A DNA stretch of 64,000 nt, taken from contig CM043967.1 in NCBI GenBank assembly GCA_014529385.2, positions 6,153,001-6,217,000 of the forward strand. The letters run 5' to 3'. The notes beneath the pieces were generated by a model that did no database searches, was not told the DNA's origin, and saw nothing but the letters and a program-made list of their open reading frames with translations. Of this stretch, positions 22,590 to 32,942 are shown one piece after another. The number at the start of each line of letters is the position of its first letter. The first letter of the stretch is position 1. The DNA is from Adiantum capillus-veneris. Its lineage: Eukaryota; Streptophyta; Polypodiopsida; Polypodiales; Pteridaceae. The translations under genes were made by a program, and so were the position numbers.

Positions 22590-23096
22590 TCATCTTCTTC
22601 TCAACACCGAGATTGCACATATGCGCTCATCATCTATGGTTCGCCATAGCGTGTCCTGGGCTTTATCAAATCCGTCTAGCCACTCTCTAATGTACACTAG
22701 GGACTCTGATACCAACCAACCTTCTGCCATGCTACCCTCTGGACGTGCCTTTTGACGCACATATCCCTTAAGCGTTTTCATGAAACGTTCTAAGAAGAAC
22801 ATCCATCTGGAATGAACTGTGCCAGCTATTTCCACCTCATCAACTATGTGAACAAGAAGATGCACCTGAATGGTTAGCATGGTAGTAGGAAAATGTTTCT
22901 CAAACATGCACACAAGCTCCGCAGCATTTAGTTTGGCGAATGGTATGGAGTCTACGTTGATCTCCTTTTGTGAGATCCATTGCACCAGCTTTGCAAGTTT
23001 GTAGATTGTGTTACGGATGTCGAGAGACAAAAATCCCTCAATGGCAACCGGTAAAATAAACTGTAAAGTATGTGCAGCAATGATATTAAAGTCCAC
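22590..23096 (-). pseudogene. CACTA transposase segment, DUF4218
   Basis: A 168-codon frame contains KLVQWISQKEINVDSI, MFEKHFPTTMLTIQVHLLVH, VHSRWMFFLERFMKTLKGYV and GWLVSESLVYI. This is the recognisable pattern of DUF4218, which follows the Tnp2 domain in plant CACTA transposases. It starts just downstream of the Tnp2 piece with an intron-like gap (acceptor context near 23,096) and ends after an Arg-rich VLRRR. The domain itself is nearly intact. Confidence 0.7.
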
Positions 23097-23122
23097 ATTT
23101 TATGCAATGATATTAAAATCCA

Positions 23123-23600
23123 CTATGAACGTACCTGACACATTTTATGCCAATCGTGTGACTTCAAACCGGTAAGCTTTCCTTCTTTAGTAAAACACGT
23201 TCGGAGCGAGTGCATTATGCCAGTGGGGGTCCGCAAAGATCGAATGGTCTCTTTTACTTTGCGTTCTTGGGCTCCTGTGAAAATCCATGGTGCTTTAGGG
23301 AGTTTTATCGATCCATCAGACGCTGTTTGCGGCCAATATTGCTCCATACGATCCACATTTCTAAGGTCAACTCTGGCTCCCAAAGTATCTTTCTTGCCGG
23401 TCAGATGGTCCCATAGTAGATTACCCACATTCTTGAATATGTGCATTGGATCTAGCAAGTGATTGATCATGAGTCGGGGCCAGTATGGTAACTCGTACCA
23501 TAGAGATAGTCTCTTCATCCCTGGAGGCAATCCGTCATCGCACATCTCCTTCTGCTCTAACCATGCTTGTGCAGACATCCTTGGATTTATTCTCCTCATG
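23123..23600 (-). pseudogene. CACTA transposase, C-terminal Tnp2 segment
   Basis: The frame holds LSLWYELPYWPRLMINHLLD, PMHIFKNVGNLLWDHLTGKK and GLKSHDWHKMCQ, the conserved back half of the Tnp2 transposase domain (LPYW, D-x-M-H-I-x-K-N-V, KSHDxH). Upstream the frame shifts directly to the front half at 23,535-23,822 (IHAFPNDCILFRGEY, CPKCDSERYR, KVLRHFPLLPR, SWHEE). In full-length relatives roughly 200 or more residues, including the core with catalytic acidic residues, lie between SWH and LPYW. That stretch is missing here, so this copy could not transpose by itself. Confidence 0.7.
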
Positions 23601-23880
23601 CCATGATGCTAGGGCGGCCATGGACTTACATTCGAAGAAATGCTTGATGCGAGGAAGCAGAGGAAAATGTCGCAAAACCTTTTGTGGAATTTTTGTCCCG
23701 TGGAGATCTACTCGATATCTTTCGGAATCACATTTCGGACACTTCTCCATGTCTATGTATTCCCCTCTGAAAAGAATGCAGTCATTAGGAAAAGCGTGGA
23801 TAGAATTGTAATCCATCCCCAAGTTTCACAAAATCTTTCTTGCTTCATCTCGGGAATTTGGCATCACATTGTCAGCTGGT
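23535..23880 (-). pseudogene. CACTA transposase, N-terminal Tnp2 segment
   Basis: On the minus strand, ADNVMPNSRDEARKIL and LGMDYNSIHAFPNDCILFRG lead to a CxxC zinc-like motif (CPKCDSERYR), IPQKVLRHFPLLPR and MAALASWHEE. This order is diagnostic for plant CACTA transposases. One stop is present near 23,825. The deletion described for the C-terminal segment begins just after SWHEE. Confidence 0.65.
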
Positions 23881-23950
23881 AGTATGTGCTCTTTAAGCAA
23901 TCTACCCAACATAAAAATACGATACAGTTGTGTAAAAATCTATCAGATCA

Positions 23951-24529
23951 TTATACATTTAGAGTTTTATTAAAGTAAACTAATTGTAATAGATCACCTG
24001 AAAGCGCTGTGACGCTAGTGTCACTCCATCCAAACTTTGCCTGAATGTTGAGAAGAACCAGGAGTGCTTTCAATCTAGACATACGTGCTCCATTATACAA
24101 TGGCGTATCGGCTTCACTTTTCATATCATCATAGATAAGCCTTTCTGAATCCATGATCGTCTCGATCATTTCATCAATCTCGGGCTCAAACATTGCCTCA
24201 TTGGGAATGTGCTCTGCATGATCATCCCCCGAGCTGTCAGAGGCTACATCTTGTGGCCTCACATATGCTGCTTGACCAAAGCGCCTGCGAACACGTCTAT
24301 TGGGTTGCAAGATTGCTGCTTCTTGGCCAGCGTCAGAGTCCGAAGAGTTATAATTGGCAACAACTCGATCTATAATAGATGGATCGAACTCGCCAAATTC
24401 GCGAACATGCTGCAAAGAAACACGTCTTGTCCGTCGCACAACATGCTTGCATTGATTACAAGGACATAAGACCCTCGTTGAGAGATAGGTGTTTCGGTTG
24501 GACGGTCCCACATCCTCGTCACTACTCAT
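23951..24529 (-). CDS. CACTA transposase N-terminal exon (transposase-associated domain)
   Basis: ATG at 24,529 opens a 192-codon frame. A Cys motif, LCPCNQCKHVVRRTRRVSLQ, resembles the zinc-binding CPCxxC of the transposase-associated domain. An acidic middle follows (DSSGDDHAEHIPNEAMFEPE) and then ARMSRLKALLVLLNIQAKFG, which matches the usual S-x-x-x-x-x-x-L-L-x-x-K-x-x-x-x-x-S segment before Tnp2. A donor-like CAGGTGATC at about 24,003-23,995 would splice it to the next exon. This is the 5' exon of the element's transposase; the next exons are damaged. Confidence 0.65.
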   Translation of the reverse strand: MSSDEDVGPSNRNTYLSTRVLCPCNQCKHVVRRTRRVSLQHVREFGEFDPSIIDRVVANYNSSDSDAGQEAAILQPNRRVRRRFGQAAYVRPQDVASDSSGDDHAEHIPNEAMFEPEIDEMIETIMDSERLIYDDMKSEADTPLYNGARMSRLKALLVLLNIQAKFGWSDTSVTALSGDLLQLVYFNKTLNV

Positions 24530-24591
24530 AATGAGGATAAAAATCTTATAACCTGGACAACAAATTTAATATTCTATTGGCATTCTTCGTC

Positions 24592-24596
<5 letters not shown>

Positions 24597-24686
<90 letters not shown>
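24597..24686. repeat. (TC)n microsatellite, about 90 bp
   Basis: An uninterrupted TC dinucleotide run lies just upstream of the CACTA transposase start. Confidence 0.95.
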
Positions 24687-24687
<1 letters not shown>

Positions 24688-24689
24688 CT

Positions 24690-24885
24690 CACATTCTCTA
24701 GTCATGTCCAATCCCCGCACACCTCGGTCTAGAGGTGCACGGAGATCAGAACCACCGGGTCTTTATTGGTCAATACCTATATTTGTGGGTACAAGAAATC
24801 TACAGACCCACGTCTACATGATACTGCATGTAGTGGACAAAACCCCTTTGCCTCTTCTCTAGCTGTAGCACTTCACAGCATCTTA
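24690..24885 (-). repeat. Dispersed repeat copy A, inverted relative to 41,590-41,790
   Basis: On the minus strand it reads GTGCTACAGCTAGAGAAGAG, GGCAAAGGGGTTTTGTCC, GTAGACGTGGGTCTG, CCGGTGGTTCTGATC and GTGCACCTCTAGACCGAGG in that order. The plus strand at 41,590-41,790 carries the same string of motifs with small differences. The two copies are about 190 bp long and 17 kb apart in opposite orientation. This copy is inside the CACTA element beside a TC microsatellite. Confidence 0.85.
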
Positions 24886-25009
24886 ACATCTTTTCACAGT
24901 AGATCTTTTCACTGTTCGTCTAACTCTAAACCCTAAACCGTAAGTAATTCTTGCGTGGACTCGATCTAACGTAAATAAGCGTAAATCTAAATAAACGTAA
25001 ATCTAACTA

Positions 25010-25106
25010 AAAATAAACCTACATCTAATTTAACGTAAGTCTACATCTAACCTAATCTTTAACGTCTTTTGGGATAGTTTCCTACGACGTTAAAACTCTC
25101 TTGTTC

Positions 25107-25113
<7 letters not shown>
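25010..25113 (+). repeat. Direct repeat flanking the captured HIPP fragment, copy 1
   Basis: The series CTACATCTAACCTAATC, TTTAACGTCTTTT, GGATAGTTTCCTACGACG and AACTCTCTT, then a GT tract, appears here and again at 25,695-25,812. A shorter piece (TTTCCTACGACGTTAAA) recurs at 25,983. The two longer copies bracket the HIPP fragment and the GT tract. Confidence 0.8.

Positions 25114-25193
<80 letters not shown>
25112..25193. repeat. (GT)n microsatellite, about 80 bp
   Basis: A pure GT run immediately follows the first copy of the direct repeat. Confidence 0.95.
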
Positions 25194-25198
<5 letters not shown>

Positions 25199-25329
25199 AC
25201 CTAAATAAAACTAAGTCTAATCTAATATAACATAAATCTAAATCTAACGTAAATTATGTTATATTAAAAACAAAGAACTAAACTAACAGGGATTATAAGA
25301 ACCTTAAAACTGATTTAACACATAATTTT

Positions 25330-25692
25330 TCACATAACTCGGCAAGAGTTGGCATTCTCATCACTAAAGATGTGAGAGTTAACTTCTGGCGGTGACGCTG
25401 CCTCATCTCCATCCACATCTGACGACAGCAATTGGCCCTTTGGACCGTTCTTGCTCTTGTTAATAACTTTGAAGTTGCTGTTGAATGACTAGAGGTTGTC
25501 TAGATGGTCATTGTCGGGGATGTAGTGACTCTTGCCGCCCTGAAGATCCACCTTCTTCCCTATCTTCTGAAGACATTTCACCAGTACTTTTGGATCGACG
25601 GAGCCCACCATGAGTGAAGGCAGCTAATACCCTATATTCCATTGAGGGCTTTCTTCACCCGCTTCATGCAGGCATCGCAGTCTATGGAGACC
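25330..25692 (-). pseudogene. Captured HIPP gene fragment: heavy-metal-associated domain with a C-terminal CaaX box
   Basis: Minus-strand reading begins at an acceptor-like ATTTAG (about 25,693). It gives VSIDCDACMKRVKKALNGI, with the metal-binding CxxC of an HMA domain, then a stop and a +1 shift. It continues MVGSVDPKVLVKCLQKIGKK and VDLQGGKS, the second half of the HMA fold. A Lys/Gly linker and an acidic stretch follow, then FSDENANSCRVM and TGA at 25,332-25,330. CRVM is a prenylation CaaX motif at the true C-terminus. HMA plus CaaX defines heavy-metal-associated isoprenylated plant proteins, which bind metals at membranes or in the nucleus. Two stops and one shift make it non-functional. 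It lies inside the CACTA element, so it was probably carried in by transduplication. Confidence 0.8.
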
Positions 25693-25694
25693 TA

Positions 25695-25815
25695 AATCTA
25701 ATCTAATTTAACTAAATAAACCTAAATCTAATTTAACGTAAGTCTACATCTAACCTAATCTTTAACGTCTTTTAGGATAGTTTCCTACGACGTTATAACT
25801 CTCTTCTTCTTGTGT
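25695..25815 (+). repeat. Direct repeat flanking the captured HIPP fragment, copy 2
   Basis: Second copy of the unit at 25,010-25,113, again followed by a GT-rich tract (25,812-25,840). Confidence 0.8.
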
Positions 25816-26009
25816 GTGTGCGCGTGTGTGGATGTGTGTGCCAATAAAAAGAGATAAATGGTATAACCTTTCTATCACCCATGCCAAGTATGATAGATTG
25901 GTTATGCCATTTCCCTCTTGAATAATAGGTCTTGAGTTCAACTCCTCGTCGGCTAGATCTTTAGGTCTTTTAATTTTAATTAGTTTCCTACGACGTTAAA
26001 TTAGTTTCT

Positions 26010-26240
26010 CTCTCTTTCTCTCTCAATGTGTGTGCGTTTTTTTGTTTATGCATGTTTTCTCTCTCTTTTCCTCTCTCAATGTGTGCGTTTTTTGTTTATG
26101 CATGTTCTCTCTCTCTTTTCCTCTCTCAATGTGTGCGTTTTTTTGTTTATGCATGCTCTCTCTCTCTTTTCCTCTCTCAATGTGTGTGTGCATTCTTTGT
26201 TTATGTATGTGTGTGTGCGTTTTTGTTTATGTTTGTACTC

Positions 26241-26310
<70 letters not shown>

Positions 26311-26316
26311 ACACTA

Positions 26317-26371
<55 letters not shown>

Positions 26372-26433
26372 AAGAGGGGAAGGGAGCATGAGAGTGAGGA
26401 GAGGGAAGGAGCATACCTGGCTCTCCTTCCTCT

Positions 26434-26473
<40 letters not shown>

Positions 26474-26500
26474 AGAAGAAAGAGAGAGAGAGAGAGGGAG
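26010..26500. repeat. Low-complexity tract: TTTTTGTTTATGCATG tandem units, (TC)n and two GT-to-GA compound tracts
   Basis: Three to four units of about 57 bp (26,026-26,200) share TTTGTTTATGCATG and TTTTCCTCTCTCAATGTGTG. They are followed by (TC)n at 26,240-26,305, GT then GA at 26,316-26,363, and GT then GA at 26,440-26,500. Every six-frame ORF here is a microsatellite artefact. Confidence 0.9.
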
Positions 26501-26521
26501 AGAGTTACCTGCTCCTTGCTT

Positions 26522-26570
26522 GAGGGCGCCGAAAAACTCAGATCTGAGATCTGAGTTTTTGGGCGCTCTC
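26522..26570. other. Inverted repeat near the right end of the CACTA element
   Basis: GGCGCCGAAAAACTCAGATC at 26,524 pairs with GATCTGAGTTTTTGGGCGCT just after it, giving an almost perfect hairpin of about 19-bp arms around an AGATCT centre. It lies about 45 bp inside the right terminus. Confidence 0.75.
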
Positions 26571-26613
26571 TGTTATTTTTTTTAGCCCAGCCGGCGTCGC
26601 TATGAGCGTCGCA

Positions 26614-29300
26614 AATTTACCAAAAATGGTTCCAAGGTTCAAAAGACAAAGAGGAGCATCTTCGAGCAGGGAACCTAAAACAAAATGGATTTGGAAGAAA
26701 AAGGAGCACTTATCTTCTCCGCCAACTATAAAACCGATAGAGCAGTGGAAGGTTAAGTCTTAAAACACTCAATCCCAACATTTCATTGAAGAAAAACCAA
26801 GATAGCAATGACGGGTAAAAGCTCGACGACCATCATTATTGATACCGACAGCTCAAGAAATCAACATGCCAAAGCATCCTGACGGTGCAATAAAGCAAAG
26901 AGCACAAAAGCTACAAGATTTTCTCTTTGGGAGACAACAACATGAAACCTCTACCACAGAAACCCTTGAATTAATTATTCAAGACCCAACTCTTGCACAG
27001 CATAATGGTTTGAACTGCATTGATATTCAAAGCATGGTAGAGCCAACCAAGGCTATGCACAGGCATGATTTTTCAACCCATGCATAGTCGTCGCAGAGTA
27101 TGCCATCTAGAAGGGGTGGAAGGGAACTAAGTAATTAAGGGCAATGTTTGAAGAGGGAGAAAAATTTTAATGTTAACGTGTGATTTTTTGCAAAATTACT
27201 TAATAATGCCCTTACAAAATCATTAATAGGGAAAATTTAACTGATAACATCTCCCCAATGAGTGCCCTTAAAAAATCATCAAGATGGTAAATTTAACTAA
27301 TAACATCTCCCCGATGAGTGTAAATAGTGTATATACTATCAAAAAGTCATCGAAAAATAGTCTTTTTTGGTTATTTTCATCATTTTTCTTGATATTGGGA
27401 CTTAAAAATGGAAAAATCCACCAAAAAGCAATAAAGTAGTGTTTCTCAATGGATTTTCCTAATTATTGATTTTTCACTTTTCTTTTTTAGCACATTTTAT
27501 TATTTTCTTTGATTTTTCAATAAACAAATCAAAATTAATAATAATAGAAAATGAGCTCAAATGGAGAAACTGAAGATATGCTAATGATCAGGAGGACAAG
27601 GTGGACCGGTACAAAAAATTTCAATCGAATTGATAGATGGAAGCGGAAAGCCTAAATTAGGCTGCCATGGCCTACTTTCACAAAGTCTTGCAGAATGAGC
27701 TAATGGAATCCGATTGAAGAAATTTTGAGTCTAACATAGATTTCACAGCCTAGTAGAACTAACATGGAATTTGGGAAAAAAGTATAGATATCCAAGGTAG
27801 CCCAAAATCACCTCATTTCCACTAGTCACTCTTGGAGAAGAGAGCTCTCGACCTTCTTTGCGCATGATTTCCAGAGTCCACATTCGTCCATTTACAGCGC
27901 CGTCTCACACGAGACATGAGGGGTAAGTTCTAAGCTTATCAATGAACAATTTCATATGGCCGGGTAGCAAGTTTAGGCTCAGGAAGAAACCCTAAACCTA
28001 GCAGTGGACGAAGTCCTATGACCCAAAATTGACCATAGCAGTCTGTCAGCTCAACCAAATTCAACGAGACATGAACTGTAGCATGCCGCTATATGCTAGA
28101 ACACTTCTCTATCACCAGATGACCATTTGGCAGAGGTCGGGGGGGTCCCAAGTAGATAATCTAGGTTTTTTTCAGATTCCAGAATTGGATTCTGACTCCA
28201 CAAACAGACTATAGACTGGGTCTATACACAATGTACCAGATGGTTTCATGAAAACAGTCAAGGCAAGCTCTCAAATAGCAGAAAGCAGCTCGAAGGCTAC
28301 AAAGTGTCAAATTTGACATATGAAGTCAAACTGACTCCAAAGGGGCCAAATTTGGATGGATAGCATCAGGACTATATAGTGGACAAGTCCATAGCTTCAA
28401 AAGTGACTAACCAACTCCACAAACCATCTAGTCACAAAAATCTGTGATTTTAGAGTTGACAAGAGCACGAAGTGATGCTGACACGATAAAATCTTACCAA
28501 ATTCAATTTAGGACTTGTTTTAGATGTATGGAATATGTCTAGGTCATCAAATTGTCAAGTCTTGCAAAAAATTCGATTGTTGTAAATAATCTCGATTATT
28601 TACTTTTGTGCTTGTTTGGCTTGATTTGGATCTCTTCACTTCACCTATCACTTGCACACATCTATTACATGCCACATTTCAAGTATGAGCCAAAATGATC
28701 AAGAAAAACTTGGAAATTGTCAAAAAACGCATCAAAGTCTTTCCAATCCAATTTCTGAGTTATCTGTCGCATTTTTTGATCCAAATCATCCCATATCTCA
28801 TACACAGAGTCTACATCATGCCTAGAACCAAATTGCAACAAAAAATGTACATTTTGATGAAAAAGTTAATAATCAACGATTATTTACTTTCTTACCAAAA
28901 TGGGTAAAGTCTGTAACTTTGACCTTATGGGACCAAAGGAAATGATGTCCCAAGTTCACTGATCAAGTTTGAGCAAGTTTGGATCTCAAAAACTCAAAAT
29001 CTCTTTATATCTCTTGTTTCAGAGACTGGAAGCCTAAATCTTGCACCATTTCCACTCAGTGCACTCAAATGATCCCACACTTCACTCAAAGCACCTAAAT
29101 GCTATATGTTTCTAGCTATGATGTCAAAAATGCAAAAAGTTGAAAAAAATCCCCAACTGTAAATAATCGCGATTATTTACTTTTGTTGTAATTTTTGCAT
29201 GAACTGTATGATTTTAATCTTTACATGTTTTTATGCATCTATGCATGCTCCAAAATTGATTTGAAGCAAAATGGATATCATTTGTCAGCAATTCAGACTC
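26614..29300. other. AT-rich non-coding region with one short coding-looking piece
   Basis: A coding-looking piece of about 75 codons at 26,865-27,087 (PDGAIKQRAQKLQDFLFGR, LELIIQDPTLAQHNGLN) lies just after a possible short leader peptide at 26,807. It could be the start of the retroelement-like ORF that resumes at 29,350. From 27,090 to 29,300 there is no open frame of note. Two similar 60-bp stretches (27,213-27,260 and 27,270-27,312) share AATTTAACTRATAACATCTC. Confidence 0.5.
28582..29180. repeat. Three phased palindromes of the GTAAATAATCG type
   Basis: A perfect 22-bp palindrome with arm GTAAATAATCG lies at 29,159-29,180. A copy with one mismatch is at 28,582-28,603 and a looser copy (GTTAATAATCAACGATTATT start) at 28,865-28,887. 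Spacings are 283 and 294 bp. The sequence between them is only weakly similar from unit to unit. Confidence 0.8.
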
Positions 29301-29351
29301 AAGGTATTTCAAAGAGGAATTAGCGAGTGGAATTAGCAAAATTCTCTAACT

Positions 29352-31388
29352 TTGGTATTGTATTCACTTAACAGGAGCAATGCAAGTAGTCGAGAAGGCA
29401 AAGAAAAGGGTGTCCCAAAAAGAAAAAATGTAAGAGTTGCCACCCTACCAATTAGACCCAAGTTCAGTAAAGACGGCAAAAGCAACGTACTTGTCAAAAG
29501 AACAGCTAGAAGAAAACAACACCACAATTTTCACTGGCAGGTTCAAGAGCAAAGAAGGACACCAAGTGGAACTGAAAATGCTACCAAAGGAGATATATGA
29601 TGTAGTTGCCAAGCCAGACACCAAGGAAGCATGTGGTTGCCTAAGGGACTTCTATGACCAGGAACCATGTGGTGTGGATTTCTAGAAGGCATATGAACTA
29701 TTGTCCACAATCCAAATCACTGACCAACAAGGACAGAAGGTAGAAGTGTAATCACTAAGGAAATAGTGGCCAAGGCACTGAAGTTGCCGACTGAAGGTAT
29801 GACGATGCGGACAAGAGATAGAAAGACAACATGCACATTTACCAAAGAGACTGCTACTGCAACCTTTTCTGATCTCATCCAAAGGTAAGTGGAAGAACCA
29901 GCTCGCCTCTACCATCAACACTTCCACTTATTATCAAAGAAACCGCCACGGTACACCACCCCAAACCATGCAGTTGCCACCACCTTCACTCAGGTCTTGA
30001 AGCTGACAACCAGGCAGTCAATTGATCATGCGTAGTATGTGCTTACCAGGCTGAAAGGCACGAAGAAAGAAGGCAAAATCACATATCTAGGCGCCCTTGA
30101 AGTGCTGACGAGAATAGCATATCATGCTATTGGAATGGCCAATAATTGGCCACCGGCCCCAGATCAGAACACCTAGATTGTATCCGTGAAACCTTCTCCA
30201 AGAACCACGCGTTCATCAAAGAGAGTATATAGGTCAAACGAAGAATCTGCAGAAAGCTCCCAAGAAGCTCATAGTAGTGAGAGCTTGGACAACAAAGAAA
30301 GACGGGCAAGAATTGAAGAATTGCAAAAGAAAGCAGTAGCCACAGACCAAGAAGAACCTCGGCAAAAGAAGGCGAGATTTGAAAGAGAAAAGCATACGTA
30401 TGAAAGGAGCCGCCAAGTTGCAGGTGAGGACCCAAAAATATGGGTTCCAAGAGATATAAGGGGACCCAGAACCAAGACCCTTGCTCGAAAAGGAACAGAG
30501 AATCCCAAGGAATTTCTTGAGTGCATGTATGCAGAAGTAGAAGCCTTGAAGTTGAAGGAAGCTCAAGAAGCCGAAAGGGAAGCAAAGGAGGAAGCGACCG
30601 AAAAACAAAGACAAGTAGAGGCTACTGAACAAGGTGAATCACATCATGACCAAGAAGATGTGTCTCCAAAACCCACTTCACCACTACAAAACAAGAAGAC
30701 CATCCAATGCCAATCACGAGCCCTTCACCAATAGTTAAACCCAATGAGGGCGAGGAAGCCAAGGACAAAGAGCCTGAACAACAGGGAGCAACAAGTTTTG
30801 AATATCCAAAAGAAATAGAACAAACTGAAGCTAAACCTTCTACGACCACCCAACCAGAAATAGCTGAGGCATCTACTAAGCCTCAAGAAACAGAAGCAGC
30901 CAAGGCAACTGCAACGCCTTAAGGAGGAGAAGTAGAACCCCAACCACAACCACAAGCAACAGCCACAACACAACCCAAAGAGCCACAACCTGAAACGGTC
31001 AAAACCTCTAGATAGCCTCAAGGAGAGCCTAAATATTCAAAAACAAATGACAAAGTCATCATGCAGGTCAATGAATATGCCAAGCAGATGCAGCTAATTA
31101 CAGATAAGATGCGAACAACAATACGTAGAGCTAGTCATTGATGCTCTACAAGGAGAGCTAGATGACAGGATGAACATAATTTTAGATCTATAAAGATAGA
31201 TCAAAGAGCTGACAGATGAAGTAGAACAACACCAGGTTGCAAAAGAGAAGTAGCAAAAAGAAATGGAAGAGCTGGGAGAGCTTCTAACCAAGTTATCCGA
31301 TGCTTGCAAAACCAAAGATCAACAGCTGACAGAAGTAACCAATGAACTTCTAACCACTCCTCTATCAGTACAAAAGATCCAAGTGCAG
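29352..31388 (+). pseudogene. Decayed retroelement-like protein, first part (plant mobile-element ORF with charged coiled coil)
   Basis: Coding text runs through several frames. 29,437-29,685 includes TGRFKSKEGHQVELKMLPKE and CGCLRDFYDQEPCGVDF. Next come TKEIVAKALKLPTEGM, VEEPARLYHQHFHLLSKKPP and ITYLGALEVLTRIAYHAIG (29,750-30,135). A 182-codon frame then starts at ATG 30,186, rich in Glu, Lys and Arg (RARIEELQKKAVATDQEEPR, EVEALKLKEAQEAEREAKEE), followed by a Pro/Thr/Glu-rich frame (30,707-30,922) and more coiled coil to 31,388. The layout of a globular N-terminal domain ending LPTEG, then a charged low-complexity tail, recalls N-terminal ORFs of plant mobile elements. The LTR element at 31,389 splits it; it resumes at 35,235. 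Confidence 0.45.
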
Positions 31389-31826
31389 TGTTAGAGTTAG
31401 ACCTTAGGAGGATTACCTTTGACAAAGGTGTGAACTGTAGTCTATTTTAAGTGACTTTTGGGATCTTGGAAGTTAAGGGTCGTTTTTTCTCTTTCATGTG
31501 AGGAAGAAAGCCATTCAATTATGTAGCGTGGTGGGATGGGCATATTTTCTGTGTGATGGTGGATTTCTAGTTGTCAGATGGAGTATGTCAGATGCGGCAG
31601 TTTGTCAAAATTCAGATTAGTTGTCGTATTTCTGTTTCATTCGCTCTAGATGTATTCCATGTTCAGAGTACAATACAAGTGCAAAAATGTTCAGTTCAAA
31701 GTGTGTGTGTGTTGCTGAAATGATGCGTGTGTAGTAGGCTGAATATGTATGGTTGTCAAAGTGAAATATTAGATGAATTGTTAGAATCTGTGTGCAAGAC
31801 TACTCGGCTAAACCAACCATTAAACA
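31389..31826 (+). repeat. 5' LTR (438 bp)
   Basis: Starts TGTTAGAGTTAGACC, ends AACCAACCATTAAACA. It is over 90% alike to the copy at 34,809-35,234 by eye, with a few short indels. The sequence just after it, CTGGCGATCACGGTGC, is in the place of the primer-binding site, but I cannot assign the tRNA. Confidence 0.85.
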
Positions 31827-32074
31827 CTGGCGATCACGGTGCTTATGAATCATCTTCATGGTCGGATTTACTCTCTCTTGTGGGATTGATGAGTGACAAG
31901 AAGATTACCGAGTAGCAGTTGTGATGACAGTTACAAGAAAGCAAACAGTCTGCAAAGCAGAAGGAAGAAGATTATTAGAATACAAGGAGAAATCTGAATC
32001 GCAGAGATGGAATATGATTTGCAACCACAAGAAGGTAACATTTTATCACAAGGTTTTCGAGAAGAATTGAAGTA

Positions 32075-32386
32075 ATGTGGGGTAAAAAGAAGAAGAAGAA
32101 GTGCAAGATTTGTATGAGTAGGAAGCATGAAGTTGATGACTGTCCATGTGCGGTTGATGAATGTTCGATGAAAGATGCATGTAGGAAATGGTGTATGGTT
32201 GATTTATGCACAAAGTTTCATAGAATAGTCTGTAAAGTGCATAAAGCATTAGATTTTGGGGAAATGAAGATTGCATTACAAAGGCTAACTGATTTTGAGG
32301 ATGACTTGGAGAATGCATATGAATGGTTGGATACTCATAAAGGGGACAAGCGGAAGTCATGTTCAAGCAGGAAAAGCATTGGGTGA
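32075..32386 (+). pseudogene. Cys-rich gag-like segment
   Basis: A 103-codon frame has nine or so Cys residues: KCKICMSRKHEVDDCPCAVD, then CSMKDACRKWCMVDLC and a Glu/Asp-rich helical tail. It could be a modified zinc knuckle from a gag protein, or a B-box/zinc-finger relic. The only ATG is MWGKKKKKK. It is followed in other frames by acidic coding-like text (32,359-32,730) with no clear domain. Confidence 0.35.
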
Positions 32387-32942
32387 TTACAAAAAGCATT
32401 GAGAAGTTGAGAGAAACATTTGAGGATCCGTTTGAAGGGGAGTCTAGTACTGATGATGACATTTGGATTGGCATGGAGTTTAAAAGTCACCAAGTGGGAG
32501 TAACAAAGATGGAGGAGAAGGAAGTACAGAAGGAGCTTGGCCAAGAGAACCTCAAAGAGCCCTTAGCTACTCCTAACCTACCACTAGAGTATGCTCATGC
32601 AGTGACTGTGGAACTTCTACCAAACATATTCACACAAGAGGATTTGCAGCCGGATGATGTTGTGGAATTGATAAATGAACCCCATAAGCAGATTTTGAAA
32701 TCAGGATCCCAGTGTGTTGAACAACCATAAAGGAGTTTACATATGCTGATTGTGATGGTTTACAAATTCAAGCAAAAAGTCATTTTATTGTGTCTGAATT
32801 TGCAATTTGTCAGGAGAACTCTAAGAAGTCATCTGATAAGTCAAAGAATGCAGATGCAGATCAGAATTTAATTCAAAAGGTAGAGAATGCAGATGCAGAT
32901 CAAAATTTAATTCAAAAGACAAAAGTCAATTAGAGGTCAAAT

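Larger units (their letters stand above)
19291..26613 (-). mobile_element. CACTA (En/Spm-type) DNA transposon, deletion derivative with captured DNA
   Basis: The ends are imperfect inverted repeats: TGACGCTGTTAGCGACGG at 19,291 against TGCGACGCTCATAGCGACG on the minus strand at 26,613. A CTGGG motif and an A/T run lie just inside each end. All element genes are on the minus strand: transposase-associated N-terminus, Tnp2, DUF4218, DUF4216 and a TNPA-like gene. It interrupts the integrase of the gypsy fragment on its left. I could not find a convincing 3-bp target duplication, and the termini do not begin with canonical CACTA, so the exact ends are uncertain by a few bases. The region upstream of the transposase (24,530-26,580) is filled with microsatellites and captured DNA. 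Confidence 0.75.

Noticed and set aside
24900-25330. Telomere-type repeats (AAACCCTAAACC, TCTAATCTAA)
   Set aside because: Only one short CTAAACCCTAAACC match; the rest is an irregular CTAAATCTAA-type low-complexity tract.
26026-26585. Several 60-120 codon ORFs on both strands
   Set aside because: They translate TC, GT and GA runs (SLSLSL, CVCVCV, ERERER) and are microsatellite artefacts; the same applies at 36,360-36,630, 36,759-36,974, 40,773-41,136 and 55,806-56,111.
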